From positions 1 to 64,000 of the forward strand of contig NZ_JOAI01000002.1 in the NCBI RefSeq assembly GCF_000717715.1: 64,000 bases of DNA. The letters are read 5' to 3'. Under the pieces are notes generated by a model. It saw only the letters and a list, made by a program, of their open reading frames with translations. It made no database searches and was not told where the DNA came from. The DNA comes from Streptomyces sp. NRRL B-24484 (lineage in GTDB: Bacteria; Actinomycetota; Actinomycetes; Streptomycetales; Streptomycetaceae). The translations under genes were made by a program, and so were the position numbers. Below are positions 63,391 through 64,000 of this stretch, one piece after another (positions within the stretch are counted from its first letter, which is position 1; every line of letters starts with the position of its first letter).

Positions 63391-63477
63391 GGGGTCTCCA
63401 AGAGGTGCAGGGGTGCTCAGGTGCAGGAAGTGCGAAGAGTGCCGCGGCGGGCCCCTTCCGGGGCCCTCCGCGACACT

Positions 63478-63489
63478 CTACGCGCGTAA
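63478..63489. promoter_or_regulatory. Nucleoside-regulon box at deoA (one mismatch)
   Basis: CTACGCGCGTAA, differing from the other three copies at the last base. On the minus strand the box overlaps TAGAGT, a candidate -10 for deoA. It lies between the cdd stop and deoA. Confidence 0.6.
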
Positions 63490-63501
63490 CAACGGGAGGT
63501 G

Positions 63502-63897
63502 CTAGAGCCGCTCCGGCCCGAAGGCGTCGGGCAGGACCTCGTCCATGGTCTTCACCCCGGACGGCAGGTCCACCAGCAGTTCCGGCCCGCCGTGCTCGTA
63601 CAGCAGCTGCCGGCAGCGGCCGCACGGCATCAGCAGACTGCCCGCCCCGTCCACGCAGGTGAAGGCCGTCAGCCGGCCGCCGCCGCTGGAGTGCAGCGCG
63701 GAGACCAGGCCGCACTCGGCGCACAGGCCGAGTCCGTACGAGGCGTTCTCCACGTTGCAGCCGGTGACGATCCGCCCGTCGTCGACCAGGGCCGCCGCCC
63801 CGACCGGGAACTTGCTGTAGGGGGCGTACGCGTGCGCCATCGCGCCGCGCGCGGCCTCCCGCAGCACCTCCCAGTCGGGTGCCGGTGCGGTCGTCAC
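63502..63897 (-). CDS. cdd: Cytidine deaminase
   Basis: 131-residue zinc enzyme converting (deoxy)cytidine to (deoxy)uridine, the substrate of DeoA. YSKFPVGAAAL near 27-37, VENASYGLGLCAECG near 49-63 (Cys-Ala-Glu zinc/proton site) and MPCGRCRQLLYE near 90-101 (CxxC zinc ligands) are complete. GTG 63895-63897 overlaps the stop of the upstream permease gene (GTGA), so uptake and deamination are translated together. The C-terminus is typical of the short tetrameric class. Confidence 0.95.
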   Translation of the reverse strand: MTTAPAPDWEVLREAARGAMAHAYAPYSKFPVGAAALVDDGRIVTGCNVENASYGLGLCAECGLVSALHSSGGGRLTAFTCVDGAGSLLMPCGRCRQLLYEHGGPELLVDLPSGVKTMDEVLPDAFGPERL

Positions 63898-64000
63898 TTG
63901 CCTTCGCCCTTGCGGTAGATCTGGCCGTCGGCCTTCGGCGGACGCAGGCGCTGCGAGGCCAGCGCGAGCACGACCAGCGTGATCACGTACGGGGTGGCCA
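63894..64000 (-). CDS. ABC transporter permease, C-terminal fragment (probable nucleoside importer)
   Basis: The last 34 or so codons before the window edge read TPYVITLVVLALASQRLRPP followed by a short polar tail, the end of the last membrane helix of a BmpA-associated (YufQ/RbsC-like) permease. The TGA at 63894-63896 overlaps the cdd start. A position directly upstream of cdd-deoA makes a nucleoside importer the best guess; the identity rests mainly on context because so little sequence is visible. Confidence 0.65.
   Translation of the reverse strand, partial: ATPYVITLVVLALASQRLRPPKADGQIYRKGEGK

Overview
The window is high-GC actinobacterial DNA and almost certainly comes from a Streptomyces or Kitasatospora chromosome core. 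Pointers to this are the AfsQ1/AfsQ2/SigQ cluster, a PccB-AccE-AccA2 acyl-CoA carboxylase set, a class III adenylate cyclase next to a GAF-GGDEF protein, many leaderless promoters, and long GC hairpins without U-tracts at gene ends. I see no biosynthetic cluster, phage, IS element, CRISPR array, rRNA or tRNA. From memory, the gene content matches two S. coelicolor neighbourhoods (around SCO3042-3079 and SCO4932-4898) joined near hutH. I could not check this by alignment.

Layout. 1-8 kb: start of an acyl-CoA dehydrogenase, an LCP cell-wall glycopolymer transferase, UDP-glucose dehydrogenase, a CoA-binding protein, a MerR regulator, an M19 dipeptidase, purK-purE and a GtrA-like flippase. 8-12 kb: an OmpR-type two-component system, with a perfect Crp-type palindrome upstream, and a POT peptide transporter. 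12-17.5 kb: the hut operon hutU-amidohydrolase-hutF-hutI. 17.7-21.5 kb: a flavin reductase/luciferase-like monooxygenase pair, a zinc-ribbon protein, an RpiR regulator and a small membrane protein. 21.5-24 kb: hutH divergent from fdhD. 24-28 kb: cdgE and cya, making c-di-GMP and cAMP. 28-36.5 kb: birA, pccB, accE, DoxX, Maf, a lipoprotein hydrolase, an unknown membrane-anchored protein and accA2.

36.5-50 kb and 56.9-64 kb hold the nucleoside and deoxyribose salvage genes. These are a DeoR regulator, an LpdA-type reductase, deoD, a PGM2-type mutase, deoC with a catalytic aldehyde dehydrogenase and a truncated partner, add, deoA, cdd and the end of an ABC permease. A 12-bp palindrome, CTACGCGCGTAG (one mismatch at deoA), sits at the promoters of deoD, deoC, add and deoA. 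Three of these promoters appear leaderless, with the box just upstream of the -10 element. I read this as one nucleoside-catabolism regulon. Its regulator is not proven; the TetR gene divergent from deoC is the best positional candidate.

50-56 kb: a uridine kinase-like protein, sigQ divergent from afsQ1-afsQ2-lipoprotein with a GTCAC-N6-GTCAC AfsQ1 site between them, a VanZ protein, a PspC protein and a secreted Ala/Pro-rich protein. 58-62 kb: an ArsR/SRPBCC pair behind two tandem palindromes, a LysR/MFS divergent pair and a Uma2 protein. Two copies of a dispersed intergenic repeat, about 140 bp each and in opposite orientation, lie near 24.7 and 59.0 kb.
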